Positions 1 through 10,756 of a stretch of 64,000 nucleotides of DNA are shown in pieces. Under the pieces are notes generated by a model. That model was not told where the DNA came from. It did no database searches and saw nothing but the letters and a program-made list of their open reading frames with translations. Positions within the stretch are counted from its first letter, which is position 1, and the number at the start of each line of letters is the position of its first letter. A program made the position numbers and the translations under genes. This DNA is from Vreelandella halophila (lineage in GTDB: Bacteria; Pseudomonadota; Gammaproteobacteria; Pseudomonadales; Oleiphilaceae). The stretch spans positions 2,238,361 to 2,302,360 of the forward strand of contig NZ_JACHUZ010000013.1 in assembly GCF_019903425.1 (NCBI RefSeq), given 5' to 3'.

Positions 1-21
1 CTTCCGGTAGAGGAGTGATTG

Positions 22-1074
22 GTGGAGATTCTTGCGGAATACGGGCTTTTCCTGGCCAAGATCGTGACCTTCGCGGTGGCGGCGCTGATCGTGGCGGCCA
101 TGATCATGGCGGCAGCGCAGCGTGGGCGCAATCAGGAGGATGAGGGCGAACTCCAGGTGGTCAGGGTCAACGATCGCCTTCGGGACAACCGCGAAACCCT
201 GGAGGCGCATCTGCATGAGGGGGCCGGGCGACGGCGGTGGCTCAGGGATCTCCGGCGCAACCGTAAAAAAGAGAAAAAGGCGGAGCGCCAAAAGGAGAGT
301 GACGGCGCGCAGCGCCGTGGGCGCCTCTATGTGGTGGACTTCCAGGGAGACCTGAAGGCCAGCCAGACCGGTGCATTGCGCCGCTGTATCACCGCCATAC
401 TCGGTGTGGCCGAGCCTGGCCGGGATGAGGTGATGATCCGGCTTGAGAGCTCTGGCGGCATGGTCCATTCCTATGGGTATGCGGCGGCTCAGCTGGACCG
501 GATCCGGCGGGCCGGTCTGCCGCTGACCGCCTGTGTGGACAAGGTCGCCGCCAGCGGAGGCTACATGATGGCTTGTGTTGCGGACCGGATCATTGCCTCG
601 CCGTTCGCGATTCTGGGTTCCATTGGCGTAGTGGCACAGCTTCCGAACGTGCATCGTCTGCTCAAGCGCCACGATGTGGATTTCGAAGTGCTGACGGCGG
701 GCGAGTACAAACGCACCCTGACGGTTTTCGGCGAGAATACCGAGAAGGGGCGGCGCAAGTTCACCGAGGATCTGGAGCAGACCCACCGGCTGTTCAAGGA
801 GTACGTGAGCGAGCACCGGCCGGCGGTGGATATTGACCGGGTCGCTACCGGGGAGATCTGGTTCGGCCGCCAGGCACTGGAGGTCAGTCTGGCGGATGAA
901 CTCAAGACTTCGGACCAGGTGATGACCGAGGCCTGTGACGAACGCGATGTCTTTCTGGTGCGCTATGAACGCCGGCGCACACTGCCCGAGAAGCTCGGCC
1001 TCAGTGCTGCAAGTGCGGTTGAATCCGGCATCATGAAAGGGATCGAGTGGGTCCGGGCCGGGCGTTTCCAGTGA
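22..1074 (+). CDS. sohB: SohB-type inner-membrane serine protease
   Basis: Predicted peptidase of the S49 (SppA/SohB) family, anchored in the inner membrane and facing the periplasm. An N-terminal hydrophobic segment (about residues 10-32) is followed by a very basic, charged linker (about 70-95) and the S49 domain. The nucleophile motif AASGGYMMA gives Ser178 and the general-base Lys230 lies in GEYKRTL, the Ser/Lys dyad arrangement known for the family. The length (350 aa) and the opening VEILAEYGLFLAKIVT match E. coli SohB closely. I chose GTG at 22 because AGGAG at 11-15 sits 6 nt upstream; TTG at 19 would be too close. It is the first gene of the window, so upstream context is unknown. 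Identity is secure; the substrate in this organism is not known. Confidence 0.93.
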   Translation: MEILAEYGLFLAKIVTFAVAALIVAAMIMAAAQRGRNQEDEGELQVVRVNDRLRDNRETLEAHLHEGAGRRRWLRDLRRNRKKEKKAERQKESDGAQRRGRLYVVDFQGDLKASQTGALRRCITAILGVAEPGRDEVMIRLESSGGMVHSYGYAAAQLDRIRRAGLPLTACVDKVAASGGYMMACVADRIIASPFAILGSIGVVAQLPNVHRLLKRHDVDFEVLTAGEYKRTLTVFGENTEKGRRKFTEDLEQTHRLFKEYVSEHRPAVDIDRVATGEIWFGRQALEVSLADELKTSDQVMTEACDERDVFLVRYERRRTLPEKLGLSAASAVESGIMKGIEWVRAGRFQ

Positions 1075-1165
1075 ACGGGCGCGGACCGCTGGCAAGGGGG
1101 CTCAAGGCGGGTTATCATGGTAGCCGACGCCGAGATTGACCATAAGCATTTGATGGGAGAAAGCA

Positions 1166-1306
1166 ATGAGCTACGGCAACCAGAACGAAGAGAGCCGGAA
1201 CGACGCAGCGCCGAATGAAAGCGACGAGCGTGTCGATGCATTCGCAGCGGTCGGGCTGATCCTGCTCTTCGTGGCACTTGCGACCACTTTTGTTGCCACG
1301 CAGTAA
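1166..1306 (+). CDS. small single-span membrane protein (46 aa)
   Basis: A 46-codon reading frame with ATG preceded by GGGAGA at good spacing. The product has a polar, acidic N-terminal half (residues 1-25, rich in N, E, D and S) and one hydrophobic helix (about 27-43, AAVGLILLFVALATTFVA), so it should be a single-pass inner-membrane protein with a short C-terminus. The acidic, low-complexity tail suggests a small subunit or regulator, but I recognise no family. It lies between sohB and a convergent DUF2970 gene that also encodes a small membrane protein. A hairpin follows 15 nt after the stop codon, which supports a separately ending transcript. Function unknown. Confidence 0.6.
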   Translation: MSYGNQNEESRNDAAPNESDERVDAFAAVGLILLFVALATTFVATQ

Positions 1307-1320
1307 TTCTACGTGAAAGG

Positions 1321-1343
1321 CCGGGGCGATTACGCCGCCCCGG
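1321..1343. terminator. GC-rich hairpin between convergent genes
   Basis: Perfect 8-bp inverted repeat (CCGGGGCG with CGCCCCGG, 7-nt loop) between the small membrane protein gene and the convergent DUF2970 gene, overlapping the end of the latter. There is no clear T tract on either side, so termination is inferred from position and stem only. Confidence 0.4.
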
Positions 1344-1548
1344 TGCTCTCCAAGACTATCTTCACGATAAGCGCTATACCCACCACGAACATCACGCCGA
1401 AGATTATTCCTCCGATGATAAAGGGCCAGGGCGAAGACGCACTGAAGTCCTTTTGACGATTGCTCTCCGAATTCACGCCCAGGGCGGCGGCAAGGATGCT
1501 GAAAACCACCTGCCAGAGTCCGGGTTTGTTTTGATCGCTATCGCTCAC
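1330..1548 (-). CDS. DUF2970 family small membrane protein
   Basis: 72-aa protein matching the DUF2970 pattern: a KPGLWQVVFSILAAALGV opening, an N-R-x-x-D-F stretch, then PWPFIIGGIIFGVMFVVG as the transmembrane helix. Members are short, single-span inner-membrane proteins common in Gammaproteobacteria, with no assigned function. The start is a GTG at 1548 because a strong AGGAGGTG ribosome-binding site lies directly upstream; the longer reading frame to 1590 has no such site and lacks family-like sequence. It sits downstream of metH on the same strand but is separated from it by a strong terminator at 1592-1624, so it is transcribed on its own. Confidence 0.85.
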   Translation of the reverse strand: MSDSDQNKPGLWQVVFSILAAALGVNSESNRQKDFSASSPWPFIIGGIIFGVMFVVGIALIVKIVLESTGAA

Positions 1549-1591
1549 AACACCTCCTGAAGGCTGGATTGAGTTCCCATTATAAAGCAAG

Positions 1592-1624
1592 AAAAAACGG
1601 GCATCAGGTGTGCCTGATGCCCGT
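1592..1624 (-). terminator. rho-independent terminator of metH
   Basis: A perfect 12-bp stem (ACGGGCATCAGG with CCTGATGCCCGT) and a 4-nt loop are followed on the minus strand by a run of six T. It lies about 40 bp after the metH stop codon and is a textbook intrinsic terminator. Confidence 0.93.
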
Positions 1625-1665
1625 TCAGCAATTCCACGCCCCCGCGGGGAAGGGCAGGGTACGGC

Positions 1666-5364
<3,699 letters not shown>

Positions 5365-5674
5365 TGATTCAACTACCTCATTGTCAGTTATCGAATCTTG
5401 AGACAGAAAATGTGCGCCAGGCGGTCACCCTGTATGGCAGGGAGAGCGTCATCCTGAGCGTTGTCTGAAGGGGGATACTGTCCGTGTCCCTTTTGCGGGT
5501 TTTGCTTGAAGTATGCGAATGCTAACACAGAATCCGTAAAAGTCCTGATAGTTCATCAAATTTTTTTGATGTTGTGCAAGCGCCGTAATTCCTGACCCGT
5601 TTGGTTGGTCTTTTATTCGTGGGAGTGCTTCCTTACAATAGACGCATATTCGACCATCAAGAGGGGGAACGGCA
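5365..5674. other. metH-nfuA divergent intergenic region
   Basis: This 310-bp spacer separates the divergent metH and nfuA genes and must hold both promoters. A TACAAT hexamer at 5634-5639 is a plausible -10 for nfuA, without a convincing -35 partner. An AT-rich palindrome lies at 5554-5571. No gene is convincing here. Confidence 0.5.
5554..5571. repeat. AT-rich inverted repeat, possible operator
   Basis: Perfect 7-bp palindrome CATCAAA / TTTGATG around four T, in the spacer shared by metH and nfuA. It stands out in GC-rich DNA and could be a regulator site for either gene. It does not match the MetR (TGAA-N5-TTCA) or MetJ patterns that I know. Confidence 0.35.
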
Positions 5675-6259
5675 TTGGATACCGTCACCGTCACCGAATC
5701 AGCCCGGCGCTATCTGGGTCAGCTCGTCCAGAAACAGGACGTTGAGGGGATGGGAGTCCGGCTGTTCGTGACCCAGCCCGGAACCCGCCACGCCGAGACC
5801 TGCCTGGCATACTGCCCACCCCATGAGGTGGTGCCGTCCGATGAGCAGCTCGATATGGGCGAATTCCCGCTCTATATTGATCACAACAGCATCACCTTCC
5901 TGGAAGAGGCGGTGATCGATTTTCAGGAGGACCAGACCGGCGGTCAGCTCACCATTAAGGCGCCCAATGCCAAAATGCCTCAGGTGAGCCCGGACGCGCC
6001 GCTGTCGGAACGCCTGAATTACGTGCTGCAGGCCGAGGTCAATCCCAGTCTGGCGGCCCATGGCGGCGAGGTGTCACTGGTGGAACTGACCGACGATAAT
6101 GTGGCCGTGCTGCGTTTCGGCGGCGGCTGCCAGGGCTGCGCCGCGGTGAGCCTTACCCTCAAGCAGGGCGTGGAGCGCACCCTCAAGGAACAGCTGCCGG
6201 AGATCAGCGGTATCGAGGATGTGACCGACCACAGCTACCGCGAGAACGCCTACTACTGA
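5675..6259 (+). CDS. nfuA: Fe-S biogenesis carrier protein NfuA
   Basis: Scaffold/carrier delivering [4Fe-4S] clusters to apoproteins, especially under oxidative stress or iron limitation. The N-terminal half (about 1-95) is a degenerate A-type (IscA-like) domain, with LTIKAPNAKMPQV at its end. The C-terminal half is a NifU-type domain with the cluster-binding motif GGGCQGC, Cys152 and Cys155. The 194-aa length and the terminal ENAYY resemble E. coli NfuA (191 aa, ending in HSYY). The start is TTG at 5675, placed 7 nt after GAGGGGG; no other in-frame start fits the family N-terminus. It is transcribed away from metH and appears monocistronic, with a weak hairpin after the stop. Confidence 0.95.
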   Translation: MDTVTVTESARRYLGQLVQKQDVEGMGVRLFVTQPGTRHAETCLAYCPPHEVVPSDEQLDMGEFPLYIDHNSITFLEEAVIDFQEDQTGGQLTIKAPNAKMPQVSPDAPLSERLNYVLQAEVNPSLAAHGGEVSLVELTDDNVAVLRFGGGCQGCAAVSLTLKQGVERTLKEQLPEISGIEDVTDHSYRENAYY

Positions 6260-6265
6260 TGGATT

Positions 6266-6290
6266 CAGCAGTGCCTCCCCGGCGCTGCTG
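6266..6290 (+). terminator. weak hairpin after nfuA
   Basis: CAGCAG pairs with CTGCTG, with an inner GCC/GGC pairing and one mismatch, directly after the nfuA stop. No T tract follows, so this is only a candidate. Confidence 0.3.
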
Positions 6291-6354
6291 CATACCGTTA
6301 CGCGCCGGTTTCCGCTAGAGTGTCGCCCTGAATACGCGTTCAGGGACCGCACAC

Positions 6355-7560
6355 GTGACCTTACCCGATCTACCTCTGACCATCTGGGCTCTTCCCCTGT
6401 TCACCGCTCTGGTCGGCTGGGCCACCAACCGCCTGGCCGTGCTGATGCTGTTCCATCCGATTGAGCCCGTCGGCAGGCCTCCATTCCTGGGCTGGCAGGG
6501 GGTGGTTCCGCGTCGGGCAGAGGAGATGGCGCACGAATGCATTGACCGGACGCTGGCGCGCAGCGGGGATCTCGCCGGTATATACCAGCGGCTGGACCCG
6601 GCGCTGATCACGGGGGAGGTGGTAAGCCGCATCATGCCCCACCTTGAGGAATATGTGGATGATGTGATGTACGAGCATCATCCGGTGCTCTGGGATAACC
6701 TGCCGCGGCGTGTCAAAGGGCGGATCTACCGCTATGTGGAGCACAACCTGCCGGAGCGGGTGGATGCCATGGTGGCGGATTTCGGTGAGGAACTCGGCGA
6801 TCTGGTGGACCTCAGGGCCCTGATGAGTGAGGAACTGCGTCAGCATCCGGACTTCATGAACAATATCCTGCAGGACGCCGGCGCCTCCACCTTCCGCTTC
6901 GTGATCCGCAGCGGCGCCGTCATCGGGCTGCTGCTGGGCATTGTACTTGCCGCGGGATGGGTGTTCTGGCCTTCCAACTGGTTGCTTCTCGGGGGTGGAT
7001 TCATTGTTGGCCTCCTGACCAACTGGATCGCGATCACGCTGATCTTCCGGCCGCGGGAGGCCAAGCAGTGGGGGCCTTTCCGCCTCCAGGGGCTGCTGAT
7101 GCGCCGACAGCCGGAGATCAGCCACATCTGGGGCCAGCGTGTCGCCCATGAGCTTCTGACGTGTGAAAAGGTGGCCCACGCGATTGTCCACGGGGAAAAG
7201 GCCGGGCGGACACGCGCGATCATCCAGAAGCACCTGCGCCCGCTTCTGGATCAGTCCACCGTGCTGCGTGTCAGCACGCAGATGGCCGTGGGCGCCTCCG
7301 GCTATACGGAGCTCAAGAAAAGCATGAATGACCGGGCCCTGAGCGCCTCGGAAGAGGTGTTCCGGGATGATGCCTTCAACCATGACCGGGCGCGCATTGT
7401 TGCGGAACTGATCGAGGAGCGGATTGCGGGGCTGTCTCCGGAGGCGTTCCAGTCCCTGCTCCGGCCGGTATTCGCCGCTGAGGAAGGGCGGCTGATGCTG
7501 GCAGGCGGCGTCTGTGGGCTGGTGGCCGCCCTGTTGCCTGTGGTGCTGATGGGGTTCTGA
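6355..7560 (+). CDS. DUF445 family membrane protein
   Basis: 401-aa protein with the DUF445 layout. An N-terminal membrane segment (about 9-30) contains the typical WATNRLAV-LMLFHP motif. A soluble charged region follows, then a central pair of membrane helices (about 188-230) with a second copy of the motif (LLTNWIAITLIFRP). Another soluble region comes next and a hydrophobic C-terminal helix (about 382-401). The two xTNxxAxxxxFxP repeats suggest internal duplication. The family is widespread and has no settled role. The start is GTG at 6355. On the opposite strand immediately downstream is tusB, with the two stop codons almost touching, so the pair is convergent. Confidence 0.85.
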   Translation: MTLPDLPLTIWALPLFTALVGWATNRLAVLMLFHPIEPVGRPPFLGWQGVVPRRAEEMAHECIDRTLARSGDLAGIYQRLDPALITGEVVSRIMPHLEEYVDDVMYEHHPVLWDNLPRRVKGRIYRYVEHNLPERVDAMVADFGEELGDLVDLRALMSEELRQHPDFMNNILQDAGASTFRFVIRSGAVIGLLLGIVLAAGWVFWPSNWLLLGGGFIVGLLTNWIAITLIFRPREAKQWGPFRLQGLLMRRQPEISHIWGQRVAHELLTCEKVAHAIVHGEKAGRTRAIIQKHLRPLLDQSTVLRVSTQMAVGASGYTELKKSMNDRALSASEEVFRDDAFNHDRARIVAELIEERIAGLSPEAFQSLLRPVFAAEEGRLMLAGGVCGLVAALLPVVLMGF

Positions 7561-7561
7561 G

Positions 7562-7837
7562 CTACCAGAAAACGGGCTGCTGGGTTGTGAGGATCTGGTC
7601 CACAAACGCGGCATGGGTCAGGGCGGTGCATCCCGGCGGCAGGGTCAGGTTCTCAGGGGATTCGGTCAGAGCCAGGATCCTGTCCGCCTGAACGCCGTCC
7701 AGCGGTTCCGGCTCCTCCAGCCGTGCCAGGGCGGCCGCTGTCAGCACCAGTGTGTCCTCGGGGCCCAGCGTCGCCAGGCACCGTTGATGGCGTGCATGGC
7801 CTGGCGTTCTTGCCAGTACGTGTACTCGCCCCGTCAT
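7562..7837 (-). CDS. tusB: sulfurtransferase complex subunit TusB (DsrH-like)
   Basis: 91-aa subunit of the TusBCD heterohexamer, which relays persulfide sulfur from TusA to TusE for 2-thiouridine formation at the wobble position of tRNA. The fold pattern is that of DsrH/TusB: a short beta-alpha unit with GPEDTLVLTAAAL and a C-terminal ILTTQQPVFW, comparable with E. coli TusB, which ends in a similar aromatic tail. The ATG overlaps the tusC stop by 4 nt (ATGA), indicating translational coupling. Sequence conservation is low, as usual for this subunit, and the call rests partly on gene order D-C-B. Confidence 0.82.
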   Translation of the reverse strand: MTGRVHVLARTPGHARHQRCLATLGPEDTLVLTAAALARLEEPEPLDGVQADRILALTESPENLTLPPGCTALTHAAFVDQILTTQQPVFW

Positions 7838-8163
7838 GGATGCAGAATCCTTGGAACCCGTGCGTAAAGATCCTGGATCTGCCCGCGATTCACTGTGATA
7901 GCGGATTCAGGCGGTTCACTCTCCTGATCTTCCACTGCGCTTGCATCCACCATGAGCTGCTTCAGCCCCATGTCCGGAAACCGGGCCAGGGGGATTCCCC
8001 GGTGCTCCGTGGCCAGAGCAGTGACGCCTGATCCCACCAGCAGCAGGCTGGCGCGGATACCAAAGGTGCAGAGTGTGAGCAGCATGTCCAGGAACTCGCC
8101 CGCGTCTTCTCCGCGATCAAGCACAAAGAGCTGATCGGGTAGGGGGGTAGGCTCCGTCATCAT
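7834..8163 (-). CDS. tusC: sulfurtransferase complex subunit TusC (DsrF-like)
   Basis: 109-aa DsrF/TusC-type subunit of the sulfur relay hexamer. Recognisable elements are the helix LDMLLTLCTFGIRASLLLVG, the FPDMGLKQLMVDASAV segment, and a C-terminal half that includes ITVNRGQIQDLYARVPRIL. It is somewhat shorter than E. coli TusC (119 aa). I chose ATG at 8163 since GGGGGAG lies just upstream; ATG at 8160 is equally possible. The start overlaps the tusD stop and its stop overlaps the tusB start, so the three genes form one translationally coupled operon. Confidence 0.82.
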   Translation of the reverse strand: MMTEPTPLPDQLFVLDRGEDAGEFLDMLLTLCTFGIRASLLLVGSGVTALATEHRGIPLARFPDMGLKQLMVDASAVEDQESEPPESAITVNRGQIQDLYARVPRILHP

Positions 8164-8525
8164 TGCTCCCCCGTGAACTGGAGAATTCGGTCCGCCTCTG
8201 AGCAGGCCATGACCCACTCCCCGAGGCCGCCGGTCGACCAGCCGGTCCTCAGATGCGCGTCATCAAGGGTGCGCTGCTGCGCTGAGCCGATGCATACGGT
8301 TGCCGGAAGCGACCATGCCGTAATGAGCTGTTCCCACTGAGAGCTGTTTTCGTCCCGGGAGGGTGAAGCGGGGTCGGGGGCTGCAGCCAGGAAAACCGCG
8401 TCCCCCTGGAGGAAGACGCGGTTGATGGAATGGCCGGCACTGAGAAGAGCGGTGGCGAAACACCAGGCGGAATGGACAGCCTGGTGTTCATGGGGAGCCG
8501 CCGTGATGTGGATGGCCGCTTTCAA
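8160..8525 (-). CDS. tusD: sulfurtransferase complex subunit TusD (DsrE-like)
   Basis: The catalytic subunit of TusBCD, which carries the transferred persulfide on a conserved cysteine. That cysteine is visible in ATVCIGSAQQR, equivalent to Cys78 of E. coli TusD. The domain also shows a DsrE-type AAIHITA start and the segment HSINRVFLQGDAVFLAA. I placed the start at TTG 8525, which gives MKAAIHITAA in register with the E. coli protein; the longer frame to 8549 adds eight residues lacking family similarity and overlaps yccA. It follows yccA by a few bases on the same strand. No tusE is seen next to it. Confidence 0.83.
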   Translation of the reverse strand: MKAAIHITAAPHEHQAVHSAWCFATALLSAGHSINRVFLQGDAVFLAAAPDPASPSRDENSSQWEQLITAWSLPATVCIGSAQQRTLDDAHLRTGWSTGGLGEWVMACSEADRILQFTGEQ

Positions 8526-8532
8526 CGCCGGA

Positions 8533-9222
8533 TCAGTTCTCGCCAGCAAACGCCATCAGCAGGTGAAGGAGGCTGATGAAGAGGTTGTAGAGCGATACAT
8601 AGAGGCCGATAGCCGCCATGATGTAGTTGCGCTCGCCGCCGTTGATGATGGCGCTGGTCTGATAGAGGATGCAGGCGGATGCAAAGAGGGTGAAGCCTGC
8701 TGAGATCGCCAGATGCAGGTTCGGCAGATTGAACAGGAACGCGATCAGCATGCCGCCCATCAGGACCAGCGCGCCGGCAAAGATGAAACCACCCAGGAAG
8801 CTGAAGTCCTTGCGGGTGATCAGGGTATAGGCGGACAGCGCCAGGAAGATGGTGGCCGTCAGCCCAAGGGCGGTGGTCACCAGGTGCCCGGCGCCGTTGG
8901 CAACAAACGCATTGAGGATCGGACCCAGTGTCATGCCCATGAAGCCGGTCAGAGCGAAGGTGGTCACCAGCCCCCAGACGCTGTTCTGCAGCTTATGGGT
9001 GGCAAACAGCAGCCCGTAGAAACCGACAAGGGTCAGGATCAGGCCCGGATGGGGCAGGTTCAGCGCCATGCTGGTTCCGGCCGTTACGGCGGAAAACGCC
9101 AGGGTCAGGCCCAGCAGCATGTAGGTGTTGCGCAGTACCGTCGTGACCTCGGTGCTCAGCCCTTCGCGGACCCCGCCCTGGGCCCGGCTCTGGGCGGCAT
9201 TGGGAAAACGGTTGTCGGCCAT
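8533..9222 (-). CDS. yccA: Bax inhibitor-1/YccA family membrane protein
   Basis: 229-aa protein with seven hydrophobic helices and the BI-1/YccA pattern: a hydrophilic N-terminus of about 25 residues, LRNTYMLLGLTLAFSAVTAG as helix 1, GFMGMTLGPILNAF in the middle and ERNYIMAAIGLYVSLYNLF near the end. E. coli YccA binds FtsH/HflKC and modulates degradation of membrane proteins; the family is also linked to ion leak. The ATG has AAGGAGAT upstream. It heads an operon with tusDCB, an arrangement that links membrane-protein quality control and tRNA thiolation only by position. In E. coli yccA neighbours tusE instead. Confidence 0.92.
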   Translation of the reverse strand: MADNRFPNAAQSRAQGGVREGLSTEVTTVLRNTYMLLGLTLAFSAVTAGTSMALNLPHPGLILTLVGFYGLLFATHKLQNSVWGLVTTFALTGFMGMTLGPILNAFVANGAGHLVTTALGLTATIFLALSAYTLITRKDFSFLGGFIFAGALVLMGGMLIAFLFNLPNLHLAISAGFTLFASACILYQTSAIINGGERNYIMAAIGLYVSLYNLFISLLHLLMAFAGEN

Positions 9223-9322
9223 GTGCGGAATCTCCTTGATGGACTCTTGACTTTATACCCAATCATAAAGCGTCCAGGGGCCAGTGCAAAGCCTTTCCGT
9301 ATGCTTTTGGGGGCTCAACACT

Positions 9323-9350
9323 TTGACATGACGCCGATTTAAGGTAATAT
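9323..9350 (+). promoter_or_regulatory. sigma70 promoter of tRNA-Ser
   Basis: A perfect TTGACA at 9323-9328 is followed after 16 bp by TAATAT at 9345-9350. Transcription would start about 25 bp before the mature tRNA-Ser. Confidence 0.75.
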
Positions 9351-9383
9351 TCCGGCTGCTGTCGGTTCCGGCAGCACCTTCCC

Positions 9384-9473
9384 GGTGGGCTGGCAGAGTG
9401 GTCGAATGCAGCGGTCTTGAAAACCGCCGAGGGTTAACGCCCTCCCGGGGTTCGAATCCCTGGCCCACCGCCA
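9384..9473 (+). tRNA. tRNA-Ser (anticodon TGA)
   Basis: 90-nt class II tRNA with a 7-bp acceptor stem (GGTGGGC with GCCCACC), discriminator G and encoded CCA. The anticodon loop CTTGAAA gives TGA, reading UCN serine codons. A long variable arm (GCCGAGGGTTAACGCCCTCC region) and the T arm GGGGTTCGAATCCC are clear. A strong promoter lies just upstream. Confidence 0.97.
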
Positions 9474-9718
9474 CTTTTATTTCCCTTTCCCGGCATCTCT
9501 TGTTATACCTGCGTGCACGGAGTCGTCTCGTTCCTGTCTATCGGTTCTGAATTCTGTGGGTGATCGACGCTAGTCGGCAGTTCTGCGTGTTCAGCCAGTC
9601 CTCGGATGGCAATAGGCCTAGTTTGGCTGGAGGTTACATCGAATAGCATCAGCTCGCCCTGCCTTTATTCAGGGGGCGGTGGATCGGGATATCTATATTC
9701 GGGCGGGAGCTGGAGGGT

Positions 9719-9743
9719 ACGGGGCCGGCTTAACCGGCCCCGT
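9719..9743 (-). terminator. hairpin after the DUF6160-like gene
   Basis: Perfect 10-bp stem ACGGGGCCGG / CCGGCCCCGT with a 5-nt loop, about 10 bp after the stop of the minus-strand DUF6160-like gene. The stem is very stable but lacks a T tract, so it may act as an mRNA 3' stabiliser as well as a terminator. Confidence 0.6.
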
Positions 9744-9752
9744 GAATCGCAC

Positions 9753-10691
9753 TTACTCGCGACCGTAGATGGCCATCTGAGTATCGGCGATGTTGAGGTT
9801 GGAGATACCAACATTACCAATGCTGGCGGTAGTGCCATCCCCGCTGCCAACGTTGACCGTGGGCATCCAGATGCTGGTGGTCAGCTCATTGATGTCCACG
9901 CGCAGGGTTTCATCCGGCGCGCCGTCAATACCCGCGGTTGTGGAGAGGGCAGGGCCCGCACCAATTTCCGCGTTGACTGTTACACCCGTGACGGCAAGCG
10001 CGTTGCGATTCAGGTCGCCTGCGTCGCCCTTGAGGTTCTCAAGCTGGTTTGCGCCCGCCATGCGGATGCTGGGGAGACTTACGGCAGCAACATCGAAGTC
10101 CGCGCCGATGTCCGCATGGAACACGTTCCGGATGCGGATTGAGCCGGAGTCTTCATTGCCGTTGGCAATCTGGTTGTTTACCCGTGCGGTGATATCCAGC
10201 CGACTGACCCAGAAGTCCGCCGTGAAGTCCGAGATCAGCGTTGCTGAGCTGTCATCATCACTTGAGGCGATCCCGAGGCTGTCAATGTCAACACCAGCCT
10301 CAACCGGCGTGGGCTCATTACCCAGGTTCCGCACCGAAATATAGGCATCGCCATCCTCTACGGGACCAGCCGGATAACCATAGGCCGAACGACCGAGCTC
10401 GCCGTTTTCCGTGATCAGGTCAACATTGACGTCGATATCAAGTGATTCCCCGTCGTCATGACCGCCGATACGGATACCGTCCATGAGTACGGAGCCGGTG
10501 TCCGCATCCGCTGTGCTTTGGCTGTATTCCACCTGATCGATGGTTGCAGCGGTCGACAGCTCGATGGTCACACCCTGCTGACCGGTGACATTCCCCATGT
10601 CCTGGTCGTTCATGGGCTGCAGGTCAGCGGATGCCGCCATCGGCAGGGAAGCGACTGAAAGGGCCAACAGGCTTTTCTTCATTGTCATCAT
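9753..10691 (-). CDS. secreted acidic DUF6160-like protein
   Basis: 312 aa. A signal peptide (MKKSLLALSVASLPMAASA) is followed by LQPMNDQDMGNVTGQQGVTI, the motif that opens DUF6160 (FilA-like) proteins. The rest is Asp-, Ser-, Gly- and Val-rich with alternating hydrophobic residues (for example SVLMDGIRIGG, VDINVDLI-like strands), suggesting an extended beta-sheet or beta-helix on the cell surface or in the periplasm. There are almost no lysines or cysteines in the mature part. The start is the first ATG, 8 nt after AGAGGAG. It is 65 bp downstream of the DUF6801/ASH gene on the same strand, so the two may form an operon. Function unknown; surface appendage or envelope matrix roles are guesses. 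Confidence 0.7.
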   Translation of the reverse strand: MMTMKKSLLALSVASLPMAASADLQPMNDQDMGNVTGQQGVTIELSTAATIDQVEYSQSTADADTGSVLMDGIRIGGHDDGESLDIDVNVDLITENGELGRSAYGYPAGPVEDGDAYISVRNLGNEPTPVEAGVDIDSLGIASSDDDSSATLISDFTADFWVSRLDITARVNNQIANGNEDSGSIRIRNVFHADIGADFDVAAVSLPSIRMAGANQLENLKGDAGDLNRNALAVTGVTVNAEIGAGPALSTTAGIDGAPDETLRVDINELTTSIWMPTVNVGSGDGTTASIGNVGISNLNIADTQMAIYGRE

Positions 10692-10756
10692 TGTGATTTC
10701 TCCTCTTTGTTGTTTGGGCGACCCACCCTTGGCGGGCCACCCCTTCTGTTTCCCCG

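Noticed and set aside
5365-5560. SAH or cobalamin riboswitch upstream of metH
   Set aside because: I looked for the conserved core motifs and paired elements and saw only a short 5-bp hairpin.
9253-9474. Minus-strand reading frame across tRNA-Ser
   Set aside because: It is the known artefact peptide of a tRNA-Ser gene (GFEPRE...RRFSRPLHSTTLP type) and has no independent coding support.
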